In this document: in pieces, positions 1 through 8,476 of the stretch
How positions within the stretch are numbered: the stretch's first letter is position 1
Layout: every line of letters starts with the position of its first letter
DNA from: Arthrobacter yangruifuii
Lineage (GTDB): Bacteria; Actinomycetota; Actinomycetes; Actinomycetales; Micrococcaceae
Length of the DNA stretch: 64,000 nucleotides
Assembly (NCBI RefSeq): GCF_009192775.1
Contig: NZ_VTFX01000004.1
Span: 248,001-312,000, forward strand
Direction of reading: 5' to 3'
Program-made: the position numbers and the translations under genes
The notes under the pieces: generated by a model
Told to the model about the DNA's origin: nothing
Seen by the model: the letters and a program-made list of their open reading frames with translations, nothing else
The model's database searches: none

Positions 1-57
1 ATCCCGTCCGGCTTTTCCCGCTCGGTGGGTGACCCGCCCAAGGACCGTGAGGGCTAG
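1..57 (+). CDS. C-terminal tail of an upstream gene, probably mycofactocin mftD (partial)
   Basis: Frame 1 is open from the window edge to a TAG at 55-57 and would encode a tail ending IPSGFSRSVGDPPKDREG. The gene normally upstream of mftE in actinobacterial mycofactocin loci is the FMN-dependent dehydrogenase mftD, and a Pro-x-Gly-Phe tail seems compatible with that, but 18 residues cannot prove identity. Frame 3 would instead stop at the TGA at 30-32, inside a GTGA overlap with the mftE GTG at 29. Confidence 0.35.
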   Translation: MPSGFSRSVGDPPKDREG

Positions 58-790
58 GGTGGCTGCGTTTCCTCCCCGGACTGCGCTGGCCGGCCTGGCC
101 TGGCCGGACGTCCGGCCGGGACTCACGGTCCTGGTGCCCACCGGATCCACCGAACAGCACGGGCCGCATTTGCCCCTGGATACGGATACCGTCATCGCCG
201 CTGCCGTGGCGGCGGAAGCGGCAGCACAATCCGGGGCGGCCGACGTCGTGGTTGCGCCGGCGCTGGCGTACGGCGCCAGCGGAGAGCACCAGGATTTTCC
301 CGGAACCGTCTCGCTGGGACACGAGGCGCTGCTGCTCGTCCTGGTGGAGCTCGCCCGCTCGCTCTCCGTCTGGGCGGAGCGCATTGTCTTCGTCAACGCC
401 CACGGTGGAAACGTGCCCACGCTGGTACGGGGGGTTCGGCAGTTGGCGGCCGAGAACCACCGGGTGGGCTGGGTGCCCTGCGGGTTTGCCGGAGATGCCC
501 ATGCCGGCCGGACCGAAACCTCGCTGATGCTGCATCTGTCGCCGGAACGGGTCCGCCTGGACCGGGCGGTGCCGGGCAACACCCGGCCCATAGCCGATTT
601 AATGCCTGCGCTGCGCTCCGGCGGAGTGAAGTCAGTGTCCCCGCTGGGGGTGCTGGGCGATCCCGCCGGCGCCTCCGCCACCGAGGGGAAGGCTCTGCTG
701 GATTCGGCAGCGTCCGCTGTCCTTGCCCGGCTGGGCGGTTCGGCGGATGCGAACGGGTGTTTGGTGCGCTTGCCCGCGGGGGTCCGGTGA
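29..790 (+). CDS. mftE: Mycofactocin precursor peptidase MftE (creatininase family)
   Basis: This is a creatininase-fold metallopeptidase. In the mycofactocin pathway MftE releases the C-terminal Val-Tyr-derived moiety from the modified MftA peptide. The family metal motif GSTEQHGPHLPLDTDT lies at residues 39-54 (E42, H44, D51), and NAHGGN at 123-128 is the second signature. The 253-aa length fits the family. GTG 29 is the longest start; GTG 47 and GTG 59 (just after the TAG at 55-57) are also possible, since conserved sequence begins near residue 20. The stop overlaps the mftF start as GTGA and lies inside a 27-bp tandem duplication, so the last residues equal a segment near the MftF N-terminus in another frame. 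Confidence 0.9.
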   Translation: MTRPRTVRARVAAFPPRTALAGLAWPDVRPGLTVLVPTGSTEQHGPHLPLDTDTVIAAAVAAEAAAQSGAADVVVAPALAYGASGEHQDFPGTVSLGHEALLLVLVELARSLSVWAERIVFVNAHGGNVPTLVRGVRQLAAENHRVGWVPCGFAGDAHAGRTETSLMLHLSPERVRLDRAVPGNTRPIADLMPALRSGGVKSVSPLGVLGDPAGASATEGKALLDSAASAVLARLGGSADANGCLVRLPAGVR

Positions 791-825
791 CTGCGCTTGC
801 CCGCGGGGGTCCGGTGACTGCGCTT
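766..825 (+). repeat. Perfect 27-bp tandem duplication at the mftE/mftF junction
   Basis: Bases 766-792 are repeated exactly at 793-819, and the first 6 bases recur at 820-825. The unit is nine codons, so both frames stay open. It contains the GTGA in which the mftE stop and mftF start overlap, so that element is present twice (787-790 and 814-817); only the first copy terminates mftE. Confidence 0.95.
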
Positions 826-2346
826 CCGGCGGGTGCACTCCCTGCAGGTCCGCTCCCGGCTGGATTCCGGCTCCCGGCAGGATTCACCGTGCAGCTCTCC
901 GGCAGGGTGCGGGTCGGCCCGGAGAGCCGGGTCCTGACAGGGGGCGCTCCCCTGCGGGTCCTGTTTCCCAATGCCGCCGCCCGGAACCTGCTGGCAGGGG
1001 GATCCTTTTCGGTCTCGGACGAAGCGTCGGCGGCATTAGCGGAAAAGCTCCTTGCCTTCGGCATGGCTGATCCCGCGGCGGATGCGGGAATCCCGGTGGA
1101 CGCCGAAGCCGTTGCGGATACCGGCGCCCGGCTTCCCGCCGGCACCGTGACTGTGGTGGTGCCGGTCCGGGACCGGCCGGACCAGCTGGATCGGCTGCTC
1201 GGCAGCATCGGTTCCGGATACCGGGTCATTGTGGTCGACGACGCTTCCCGTTCGCCGCAGCCCGTCGCGGACACGGCGGCCGCCCACGGCGCGCGGTACC
1301 TCCCGCTTCCGGTCAATGTGGGCCCCGGTGCTGCACGTAATGCGGGGCTGGCCCTGGTGCAGACCCCTTACGTAGCGTTCGTGGACTCGGATATGGTCCT
1401 GGATCCCGGAACCATTCCGGAACTGCTGCGCCACTTTGCCGATCCGGGGGTGGCACTGGTGGCGCCCCGGATCCTGGGCTGGAATCCGGACAACAGCCCC
1501 GGCTGGATCTGCCGGTATGAAGATTCGCGGTCCTCGCTGGATCTGGGCCGGCGCGCTTCGCTGGTGCATCCCCGGGGACCGGTTTCCTGGCTGCCCGCCG
1601 CCTGCCTGGTGGGCCGGGTCGACGCCCTGGGCGGCGGGTTCAGCCCGGAACTCCGGGTGGCTGAGGACGTGGATCTGGTCTGGAGCCTGGTCCGCCGGGG
1701 TTGGCGGGTGCGGTACGAGCCCTCGGTTGCGGCCCGGCATGAGCACCGGCGGGAAGTGTCGGCGTGGCTGGCGCGGAAGGCCTTTTACGGTACCGGGGCG
1801 CACGAGCTTGCCCGGCGGCACGGCAACAGCGTTGCGCCCGCCGTCCTGGCTCCGTGGAGCGTTGCCTTCCTTCTGGCCCTGCTGGCGCAGCGGCGCTGGT
1901 CGCTGCCCGTGGCCGCAGCCCTGGCCGGAGCCACCACCCTGCGCCTCAGCCGCCGGCTGCGGCGCAGCCCGCAGCCGGCGCGACTCGCCGGGGAGCTGGT
2001 GGGACAGGGCATCCTGGCGGCACTGGGACAAGGCTCCGCGCTGCTGCTTCGGCACTGGTGGCCGCTGACCATTGCGGGCTGTGCGTTTTCGGCGCGGCTG
2101 CGGCGGGCAGCGTTACTGGCCGCCGCAGTGGATGCCGGGGTGGAATACGTGCGGACCGGAGCGGACCTCGATCCGCTCCGGTTCGCAGCGGCCCGCCGCC
2201 TGGATGACCTTGCCTACGGTGCCGGGGTCTGGTTGGGTGCCTTCCGCGGACGGTCGGCGGGAGCGCTGCTGCCGGAAATCACCGGGCTGCCGGCTTTCCG
2301 GCGGCGCAGCAGCCGCTCCCCTTCCCCGGGTTCCGGGACCTCCTAG
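787..2346 (+). CDS. mftF: Mycofactocin glycosyltransferase MftF (GT2 family)
   Basis: MftF extends the beta-1,4-glucose chain on (pre)mycofactocin. A GT-A fold is visible from about residue 131 (counting from GTG 757): VVVPVRDRPDQL, the DDAS nucleotide-binding turn at 161-164 and the DSD metal motif at 210-212. A long C-terminal segment follows with hydrophobic stretches. The chosen GTG at 787 overlaps the mftE TGA (GTGA). GTG 757 and GTG 814 are in frame, and 814 is the second copy of the same junction made by a 27-bp duplication. Downstream residues are a low-complexity run of LPAG-like repeats. The stop overlaps the convergent MFS gene stop by 3-4 nt. Confidence 0.85.
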   Translation: MTALARGGPVTALPAGALPAGPLPAGFRLPAGFTVQLSGRVRVGPESRVLTGGAPLRVLFPNAAARNLLAGGSFSVSDEASAALAEKLLAFGMADPAADAGIPVDAEAVADTGARLPAGTVTVVVPVRDRPDQLDRLLGSIGSGYRVIVVDDASRSPQPVADTAAAHGARYLPLPVNVGPGAARNAGLALVQTPYVAFVDSDMVLDPGTIPELLRHFADPGVALVAPRILGWNPDNSPGWICRYEDSRSSLDLGRRASLVHPRGPVSWLPAACLVGRVDALGGGFSPELRVAEDVDLVWSLVRRGWRVRYEPSVAARHEHRREVSAWLARKAFYGTGAHELARRHGNSVAPAVLAPWSVAFLLALLAQRRWSLPVAAALAGATTLRLSRRLRRSPQPARLAGELVGQGILAALGQGSALLLRHWWPLTIAGCAFSARLRRAALLAAAVDAGVEYVRTGADLDPLRFAAARRLDDLAYGAGVWLGAFRGRSAGALLPEITGLPAFRRRSSRSPSPGSGTS

Positions 2347-3911
2347 TGGGCGGCCAACCCCTCGGGCAGTTCGTTGGTGGGCCGGCGGACGAAGAACGAG
2401 GCCGCCACGGCCACGAGGGAAACCGCCGCACCCCAGAAGAACGCCGTGTGCACGCCGGAAGCGGCAGCGCCCACGGCTGACGCGCCGTCGGCCAGGGCCG
2501 CCGTCGTACCGGTGGTCATCAGGGTGATGAAGACAGCGGTGCCGGCCGCTCCGGCCAGCTGCTGCAGTGTGTTGATGATGGCACTGCCGTGGGAGTACAG
2601 GGACTTGTCCAAGGAGCCCAGTGCCGAGGTGAACAGCGGCGTGAAGATGAAGCCGAGTCCGGCATTGAGCAGGCAGTGCAGCAGGATGACCAGGCCCGTG
2701 GGGGTTTGATCGGTCAGCAGGGTCATTCCCCAGAGCGCGCCGCTGAGCACCACGGCACCGGGAATCACCAGCGGGCGGGGACCGAACCGGTCAAACAGGT
2801 TGCCCACGATCGGAGACAGGATGGCCATCACGGCGCCGCCGGGAAGCAGCAGCAGCCCGGTATGCAGTGTGTCCAGGCCCAGCACGTTCTGCAGGTACAG
2901 CGGCAGGACGATCAGGCAGCCGAACAGGGCCATCATGGAAACCAGCACCATCACAATTGCCACCACGAAGGGCTTGCTGGCGAACGTGCGAAGGTCCATT
3001 AAGGCACTGTCCGTACGCTGAAGCACCAGCTGGCGCAGGACGAATCCGGCCATGGCAAGGACACCGACGGTGAGCGGAATCCACAGCGGCATCAGTTCCT
3101 TGCCCTGTGCGGCCTCGCCGATGCTGCTGAGCCCGAAGATGAGCCCGCCGAAGGCAAAGGTGGACAGCACAATGGAGAGCACGTCGAACGGCACGCGCTT
3201 GGTCTCCGTCAGGTTCTGCACCTTCACCGCGCCCAGGATCAGGGACAGCAGGGCGATGGGCAGGACCAGCCAGAACATCCAGCGCCAGTCCAGTGCGTTG
3301 AGGATGATGCCGGAGACCGTGGGGCCGATGGCCGGCGCCACCGCGATGACAATGGAAATGGTGCCCATCATCTGCCCGCGCCGGTGCGCGGGTACGGCGT
3401 TCAGGACAGTGGTCATCAGCAGCGGAAGCATAATGGCGGTACCGCCGGCCTGGATGACCCGCCCGCCCAGCAGCGTGCCGAAGCCAGGGGCCAGAGCGGC
3501 CAGCAGGGTGCCGGCGCTGAACAGGGACATGGCGGTCAGGAACAGCCCGCGCATGGAGAAGCGCTGCAGCAGGAAGCCGGTGGCGGGAATGACCACGGCC
3601 ATGGTCAGCATAAAGCCGGTGGTGAGCCACTGGGCGGTTCCCGCGCTGATGTTGAGGTCTGCCATAAGCCGGGGCAGCGCCACGCTCATGATCGTTTCGT
3701 TCAGGATGACCACAAACGAGGACACCAGCAGCAGGCCGATCACGGTCTTGGTACGCGGATCCAGTTTGTCCCGGCCGCCTGACACGGACGGTGCGGCGGA
3801 GGCGGAGGGTGCGGCTGCAGCTCGCCGGGAGGTTCCGGCGGCGGGCACGGGTTGTGCGGAGGGATCGATACTCAAGGAGGCAGGGTCCTGTTCAGGGTGC
3901 GCGGGCGCCAT
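2343..3911 (-). CDS. MFS multidrug exporter, DHA2 (EmrB/QacA) type
   Basis: Proton-driven drug exporter of the 14-TM DHA2 family, in the cytoplasmic membrane. After a roughly 45-residue Ala/Pro/Ser-rich cytosolic tail, TM1 begins at KTVIGLLLVSSFVVILNETI, whose NETIMSVALP segment is the DHA2 motif near TM1. The 'GGRVIQAGGTAIMLPL' segment matches motif C-like positions of the family. ATG 3911 is preferred because the longer frame (to 4055) adds 48 residues with no family resemblance, although I see no strong ribosome-binding site for either. It converges on mftF with overlapping stops. Substrate unknown. Confidence 0.85.
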   Translation of the reverse strand: MAPAHPEQDPASLSIDPSAQPVPAAGTSRRAAAAPSASAAPSVSGGRDKLDPRTKTVIGLLLVSSFVVILNETIMSVALPRLMADLNISAGTAQWLTTGFMLTMAVVIPATGFLLQRFSMRGLFLTAMSLFSAGTLLAALAPGFGTLLGGRVIQAGGTAIMLPLLMTTVLNAVPAHRRGQMMGTISIVIAVAPAIGPTVSGIILNALDWRWMFWLVLPIALLSLILGAVKVQNLTETKRVPFDVLSIVLSTFAFGGLIFGLSSIGEAAQGKELMPLWIPLTVGVLAMAGFVLRQLVLQRTDSALMDLRTFASKPFVVAIVMVLVSMMALFGCLIVLPLYLQNVLGLDTLHTGLLLLPGGAVMAILSPIVGNLFDRFGPRPLVIPGAVVLSGALWGMTLLTDQTPTGLVILLHCLLNAGLGFIFTPLFTSALGSLDKSLYSHGSAIINTLQQLAGAAGTAVFITLMTTGTTAALADGASAVGAAASGVHTAFFWGAAVSLVAVAASFFVRRPTNELPEGLAAH

Positions 3912-4017
3912 ATGCGGCGCGGGGATGGACGGCACTTCAGCGGGCCAGGCCTGCCAGCCTACGTTGGCCGGGGATTCCACGGTGCGGATATTCGCCCTCC
4001 GCGGAAAAGGTGCGCCG

Positions 4018-4341
4018 CTAGAAACCGGTGACCAGCAGCCCGAAACCCAGCACAAACAGCACTACCATCGCGCATCCGCCCAGGATGGCAGCCGCCGCTG
4101 TGAGGATCAGCCCCGTCCCGGGCCGGAAGCGGTTGCGCAGCCAGGTGAAGACCAGGGGGGCGGAGAGCATGAGCATCACCGCCGAGCCCAGGAGCAGGGC
4201 CAGCAGTACGATGGCCTGCACCGTCTCGGGGAAGATCCAGAACTGCAGGACGACGACGGTGACCGCCAGCACGGCGGCCGCAACCGACTGCACCAGCCAG
4301 GCCACACCCAGATGCGGCCAGGTCTCTCCATTGTTGCTCAT
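4018..4341 (-). CDS. Small integral membrane protein, unknown function
   Basis: 107 residues with three hydrophobic spans: VAWLVQSVAAAVLAVTVVVL, VQAIVLLALLLGSAVMLML and a C-terminal segment from LILTAAAAILGG to LLVTGF. It lies 11 nt downstream of the antiporter gene on the same strand and probably shares its transcript. No catalytic motif is visible. It may be an accessory protein of the antiporter or simply an operon passenger; the sequence does not decide. Confidence 0.7.
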   Translation of the reverse strand: MSNNGETWPHLGVAWLVQSVAAAVLAVTVVVLQFWIFPETVQAIVLLALLLGSAVMLMLSAPLVFTWLRNRFRPGTGLILTAAAAILGGCAMVVLFVLGFGLLVTGF

Positions 4342-4352
4342 GGTGCCGAAGT

Positions 4353-5996
4353 CTAGTGGTGTTCCCGGCGGTCCATGGTCACGGTGCGCAGATCCAGCCG
4401 GCGCAGCACCCTGTCCACGGCTTCGGGATCAACGCCGCGCTGCTGGCGGGCGTCGAGCACTTCGCGGCGCGCAGCATCCATGGCCTCGCGCTGGACCACG
4501 TCCATGATCTCCAGGGTGGCCTTCCTGTCCAGCAGCTTCTGCGACTCGTCCTCTCCGTCGCTCTCCAACATGGCATGCAGTGATGACATCCGCTTGGCCA
4601 GGGCGGCGCGCCGGTCCGGAGGCAGCTGCTGGATGGCCGGTGAGCGCTTCATGGTTTCCACGGCAACACGTTCGGCCCGGAGGGCGAGCTCGCGTTCCAT
4701 CCGGTCCGCTTCCCTGGAGTCGTTGGGAAGCTTCAGGACGCGCATCAGCCACGGTAGCGTCAGCCCCGGAACCACCAGGGTCACCACGAGAACGGCACAC
4801 GCACAGGCCACCACGAAGTTGCGCCCGGGCAGGGCCTCGCCGGCGAGCGTGGTGCCCGGAAGTGCGAGGGCAAGGGCCAGGGTGGCCAGCCCGCGCATGC
4901 CGCACCAGGTGAGGACCAGAACCTCCTTCAGCGAACCCGGCACGCTGTTCTTTTCCGCGCCGCCGATCCGGTAGATGGCCATCATCCACAGGAACCGGAC
5001 TATCAGCACGGCGGCGCACACGGCCACGATGCCCGGAATAAACGCCAGCAGTTCCCTGCCTTCGTCCTCAATGATGTACCGCATCTCGATGCCCACCAGC
5101 CCGAACGCGGCACCGGTGGTCAGCAGCTCCACCACATCCCAGAAAGCGGTTCGTGTCAGGCGTTCCTCGGAGTCCTGGGGACGTGCACGGCGGCCCAGCT
5201 CCAACGCCGTGACGACGACGGCAACCACTCCGGAGAAGTGGAACTCTTCGGCAAGCAGGTAAACGGCAAAGGGAGCAACAAGCGTCGACGCCGAGCGGGC
5301 CACGAGGTTCGGCACGAAGCGGTTCAGGCTGCCGACCACCCAGGCCATGGCCAGCCCCAAAACCACGGCCCCGGCCGCGGCGATCAGGAACTTCGGTACA
5401 ACGTCCCAGCCCACGTCTCCGCCGCTGGTGCTGGCGGCGACTGCTGCCTGGAAGATGACGATGGCAATGGCGTCATTGAAAAGGCCTTCGGTCTGCAGGA
5501 CCGTGATCAGCCTCCGCGGCATGCGGACCTTGCCCGCAACTGCTTCCACTGCCACCGGATCAGGCGGAGCGACAATGGCTCCCAGCGCAATCGCGGCCGG
5601 CAGGCCCAGCGCCGGCACCATGACCCAGGAGACACCCGCAACCACGGCCACGGTAACGGCCACCAGGGCCACGGCCAGCAGTATCAGGGAACGCCAGCGC
5701 AGCCGGAAAACAGACCAGGAGCTCCGCTGCGCTGCGGCGAAGAGCAGCGGCGGAAGGAACAGGGGAAGGATCAGTTCAGGGTTGATGTGCACTTCGGGAA
5801 TGATCGGCAGGAAGGCGATGAGTGCCGAGAAGATCAGCATCAGCACCGGGTACGGCAGCCGGATGCGTTCGCCGATTCCGGCGGCCAGCACGGTGCCGAA
5901 AAGCAGCCCGATCAGGAGTACCAGGAAATCCACCGGCTCAACCGTCCGCTCGGAGGTTGCTTGGGACCGACCGCGCCGCGTATTCCATGACCGCAC
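4353..5996 (-). CDS. Na+/H+ antiporter, CPA1 family
   Basis: Monovalent cation:proton antiporter in the cytoplasmic membrane, with about 12 hydrophobic spans over residues 20-420. The transport-site signature is present as EGLFNDAIAIVIF, with the Asn-Asp pair of electrogenic CPA1 members, and GAIVAPPDPVAVEAV lies upstream. A charged cytosolic tail of about 120 residues follows (RMERELALRAERVAVETM onward), typical of NhaP/NHE-like regulatory tails. The 5996 start is a GTG after AAGAAG; a GTG a little downstream, just before DFLVLLIGLLFG, is an alternative. The 5' region is AT-rich. Confidence 0.85.
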   Translation of the reverse strand: MRSWNTRRGRSQATSERTVEPVDFLVLLIGLLFGTVLAAGIGERIRLPYPVLMLIFSALIAFLPIIPEVHINPELILPLFLPPLLFAAAQRSSWSVFRLRWRSLILLAVALVAVTVAVVAGVSWVMVPALGLPAAIALGAIVAPPDPVAVEAVAGKVRMPRRLITVLQTEGLFNDAIAIVIFQAAVAASTSGGDVGWDVVPKFLIAAAGAVVLGLAMAWVVGSLNRFVPNLVARSASTLVAPFAVYLLAEEFHFSGVVAVVVTALELGRRARPQDSEERLTRTAFWDVVELLTTGAAFGLVGIEMRYIIEDEGRELLAFIPGIVAVCAAVLIVRFLWMMAIYRIGGAEKNSVPGSLKEVLVLTWCGMRGLATLALALALPGTTLAGEALPGRNFVVACACAVLVVTLVVPGLTLPWLMRVLKLPNDSREADRMERELALRAERVAVETMKRSPAIQQLPPDRRAALAKRMSSLHAMLESDGEDESQKLLDRKATLEIMDVVQREAMDAARREVLDARQQRGVDPEAVDRVLRRLDLRTVTMDRREHH

Positions 5997-6304
5997 CTGC
6001 TTCTTTCGGATGTGTAAGTATTTCGTTAATTATTGCATTGAGTGCATCTACTACGGGGAATTTACACGGTGGGCGCGGCACGCCGCCGTTCACACTGGCG
6101 GACACTCGGGGTGGGCTGGGAAGGTTCTATAAGCCGGTGAGGGAGACTACTGAAAACCGGGAGCCCGGGCCCCCCGCACCGCGGCGGAAACCCGGTAACC
6201 TTGAACGGAAATTGTCGTGTGGCCAAGGAAGCCAGGCCGGTGTCCATCAGTGGCATGGGGCGGTCTTGGCCTCACCTGCCGTCCGTAAGGAGGCGCTGCA
6301 CCCC
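5997..6304. other. Intergenic region between divergent antiporter and manA genes
   Basis: About 308 bases without a convincing gene. The left third (about 6010-6065) is clearly AT-richer than its surroundings and includes a TGCA-5nt-TGCA inverted repeat near 6034-6046, so promoters for both directions are likely there. In-frame codons upstream of 6305 remain open to 5822 but show no family resemblance. A Shine-Dalgarno TAAGGAGG at 6286-6293 sets the manA start. Confidence 0.5.
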
Positions 6305-7465
6305 GTGACTGCCGTCTACGGCCAGGTAAGGGAAACCCGCAACCCTGCAGCTGCAATGAATGCACCGGGGGACGAGGACGCCGGGCAGCACGGCCGGGAC
6401 AGCCGGCACAGTTCTCCCTCCGCCACGGGTGCCGTGATTACCTGGGATCCCGATGACCTCCCCGGTGCCCTCCATCGGCTTCTTGCCGCCCACCCCCGCC
6501 GTTTCTCCAATCCGGAACAGATACCGGCCCGCCCTATCCCGTTCCGGATGCATGTCATGGACGCGGATATACCCAAGCCGATTCAGCTGCATCCCCGGCC
6601 GGACCAGGCGTTGGCCGGTTATGTCCGGGAACAAACCCGCGGGGTCCCCTTGAACGCCGGAAACCGAAACTATAAGGACAGGTACGCCAAGTTTGAAGTA
6701 GCCGTAGCGCTCACGCCGCTCCGCGTACTGTCGGGAGAGCGCAGCCGGGAAGAACTGCGGGCCATCGCCGACGGAGCGGGCCTTCCGTGGCTTCGCGGCA
6801 TATTGGCGTTCCGGCATGAGTTGCCGGTACACGCCCTCCTGCGCATGGAACCGTCCGAGACTGAGCGTGCAATCCGGGAAACCAAGGCCGCCATGGCAGA
6901 GGTGACCGAAACCGACGGTCCCACGGCTGACGCGGCTGGCGTCTTCCGCCGGCTTGAGCCGCTTTTCCCCGGCGACCGCGGGATTCTCATAGCCCTCTGC
7001 ATGAACCTCCTCAAGCTGGACACCGGACAGGCAATGGTGACCCCTGCGGGCTGCCTCCACTCCTATCTTTCCGGGCAGTCGCTGGTGGTGATGGGCCTGT
7101 CCGACAATGCCCTGAAGGCCGGGCTAACCACGGACTACGTGGACGTTGCCGAACTGCAGCAGGTTCTGGACAACGGCCGGCCCGGGCCCGCACCACTTGA
7201 GGTGGAGCGAATCAACGAGTGCCAGGAACATATTCCGCTGTGGAGCGAGGATCTGGACCTGCGGCGGACCGTGATCCAGGGCGGCACCGCCTCCATCCCG
7301 CTGGAACGGTTCACCGTGGTGCTCGCTGCCCGGGGAGAAGCGATGGTTTCGGTGGGCGACGTGAACACCTACCTGGAACAGGGTGCCGGCATGCTCTACC
7401 TGGGTGACCCGACAACGGCCGACGTCGAGGGCTCGGCACAGCTCTTCAGCGCGTCGAGGCAGTAG
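6305..7465 (+). CDS. manA: Divergent class I mannose-6-phosphate isomerase
   Basis: Interconverts mannose-6-phosphate and fructose-6-phosphate (cupin fold, zinc enzyme), feeding GDP-mannose or mannose catabolism. Metal ligands of the family can be traced: Gln and His in IQLHPRPDQA, Glu in AKFEVAVALTP and His in AGCLHSYLSG, followed by the hallmark SDNALKAGLT. The normally strict DxNHKPE segment is replaced by KDRYAKFE, so only Glu survives there. The GTG at 6305 gives 386 aa, the usual size, and has TAAGGAGG 11 nt upstream. Its 3' end overlaps the convergent FUSC gene by 20 nt. Paralogous function on another phosphosugar is possible. Confidence 0.8.
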   Translation: MTAVYGQVRETRNPAAAMNAPGDEDAGQHGRDSRHSSPSATGAVITWDPDDLPGALHRLLAAHPRRFSNPEQIPARPIPFRMHVMDADIPKPIQLHPRPDQALAGYVREQTRGVPLNAGNRNYKDRYAKFEVAVALTPLRVLSGERSREELRAIADGAGLPWLRGILAFRHELPVHALLRMEPSETERAIRETKAAMAEVTETDGPTADAAGVFRRLEPLFPGDRGILIALCMNLLKLDTGQAMVTPAGCLHSYLSGQSLVVMGLSDNALKAGLTTDYVDVAELQQVLDNGRPGPAPLEVERINECQEHIPLWSEDLDLRRTVIQGGTASIPLERFTVVLAARGEAMVSVGDVNTYLEQGAGMLYLGDPTTADVEGSAQLFSASRQ

Positions 7466-8468
7466 CAGCCGTCGAGCCACTGCGGGTGGTGGCGGCAATG
7501 ACCGCCACGGCTACGAGCGCCCCGATGGTCGTTTCGACGGCCCGGTCCAGGGTCACCGTCAGCACCGGCTGGCTGGCGACAAACCCCGTCATGAGCAGGG
7601 CCACCGGCGTCAGGAACACCATGGCCAGGCCATAGTGCCGCGCCACGTAGATCTCCCCGCATAACTGCAGCACGGCTAACAGCACCGCCAGCTGGACCGG
7701 CGACCATGAAACCTGGAGCAGCACCGCGGAGACCAGCACACCCCCGTAGGTACCCAGGATGAAGTGCACGGCGCGGATGGTTCCCCCGGCTGCATCCACT
7801 GCCGCGATCGGAGCACAGGCGGCGAGCATCGCCCAGTATCCGTGCCCCAGTCCCAGCCCTGCCGAGACCGATCCGGCGGCGGCGACGGCCACGGCGTAAC
7901 GGCCCGAGTGACGCAGGATCCGCCCCCACGACGGCGGCCGGTACGGCGGCAGCGGGCGCGGAGTATGCCGACGCGCGTGCAGCCTGCCGGCAAAACCCAG
8001 CGCTACGGCGAGCAGTACGCTGCCCGCCACGGTCAGCGCAGCTTCCTCCAACCGGCCAGGGAACGGTGCCGCGGACGTAGCGGTAAAGGCGAAGATGTAG
8101 GTAAACGGACCGGCGGGCCGAACCCTTAGATAACTGGCAGCCACCGCAACAAGGCCGGCAATGAGGGTTCCGGCGCCTACAACAGTCCAGGACTCCGCGC
8201 CGGAAAGGGACAGAAACACACCGGCCACCACGGTCAGGACCATGAGCAGGCCTGACAGGGACTGGTGCTGCAGGCGCCGCCAGTGCACTTCCGCACGGCC
8301 GAAAATGCCGGTCAGTGACCCGAAGACGGCACACATCGTCAGGTCGGTGCGGCCCAGCAGGATCAGGACCAGCAGCGGTGCGAAAATGCCCGCAGCCACG
8401 CGGACGGCGGGTAGCCGATGCCCGCGCCCGGACGGCACGGTGAGGAAGTCACGGAGGTGTAGCTGCAT
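7446..8468 (-). CDS. FUSC-type (fusaric acid resistance-like) membrane protein
   Basis: About 340 residues with two clusters of hydrophobic spans: LLVLILLGRTDLTMCAVFGS onward, and a second block starting GYWAMLAACAPIAAVDAAGG. The second block, with GTYGGVLVSAVLLQVSW and ALLMTGFVASQP, is the FUSC/aromatic acid exporter half. Members move aromatic carboxylates or similar small acids outwards. ATG 8468 begins 8 nt after the hrpB stop, so it is the second gene of an hrpB-FUSC transcript; the in-frame extension to 8534 lies inside hrpB. Substrate unknown. Confidence 0.75.
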   Translation of the reverse strand: MQLHLRDFLTVPSGRGHRLPAVRVAAGIFAPLLVLILLGRTDLTMCAVFGSLTGIFGRAEVHWRRLQHQSLSGLLMVLTVVAGVFLSLSGAESWTVVGAGTLIAGLVAVAASYLRVRPAGPFTYIFAFTATSAAPFPGRLEEAALTVAGSVLLAVALGFAGRLHARRHTPRPLPPYRPPSWGRILRHSGRYAVAVAAAGSVSAGLGLGHGYWAMLAACAPIAAVDAAGGTIRAVHFILGTYGGVLVSAVLLQVSWSPVQLAVLLAVLQLCGEIYVARHYGLAMVFLTPVALLMTGFVASQPVLTVTLDRAVETTIGALVAVAVIAATTRSGSTAATASTR

Positions 8469-8476
8469 GGAAAAAA

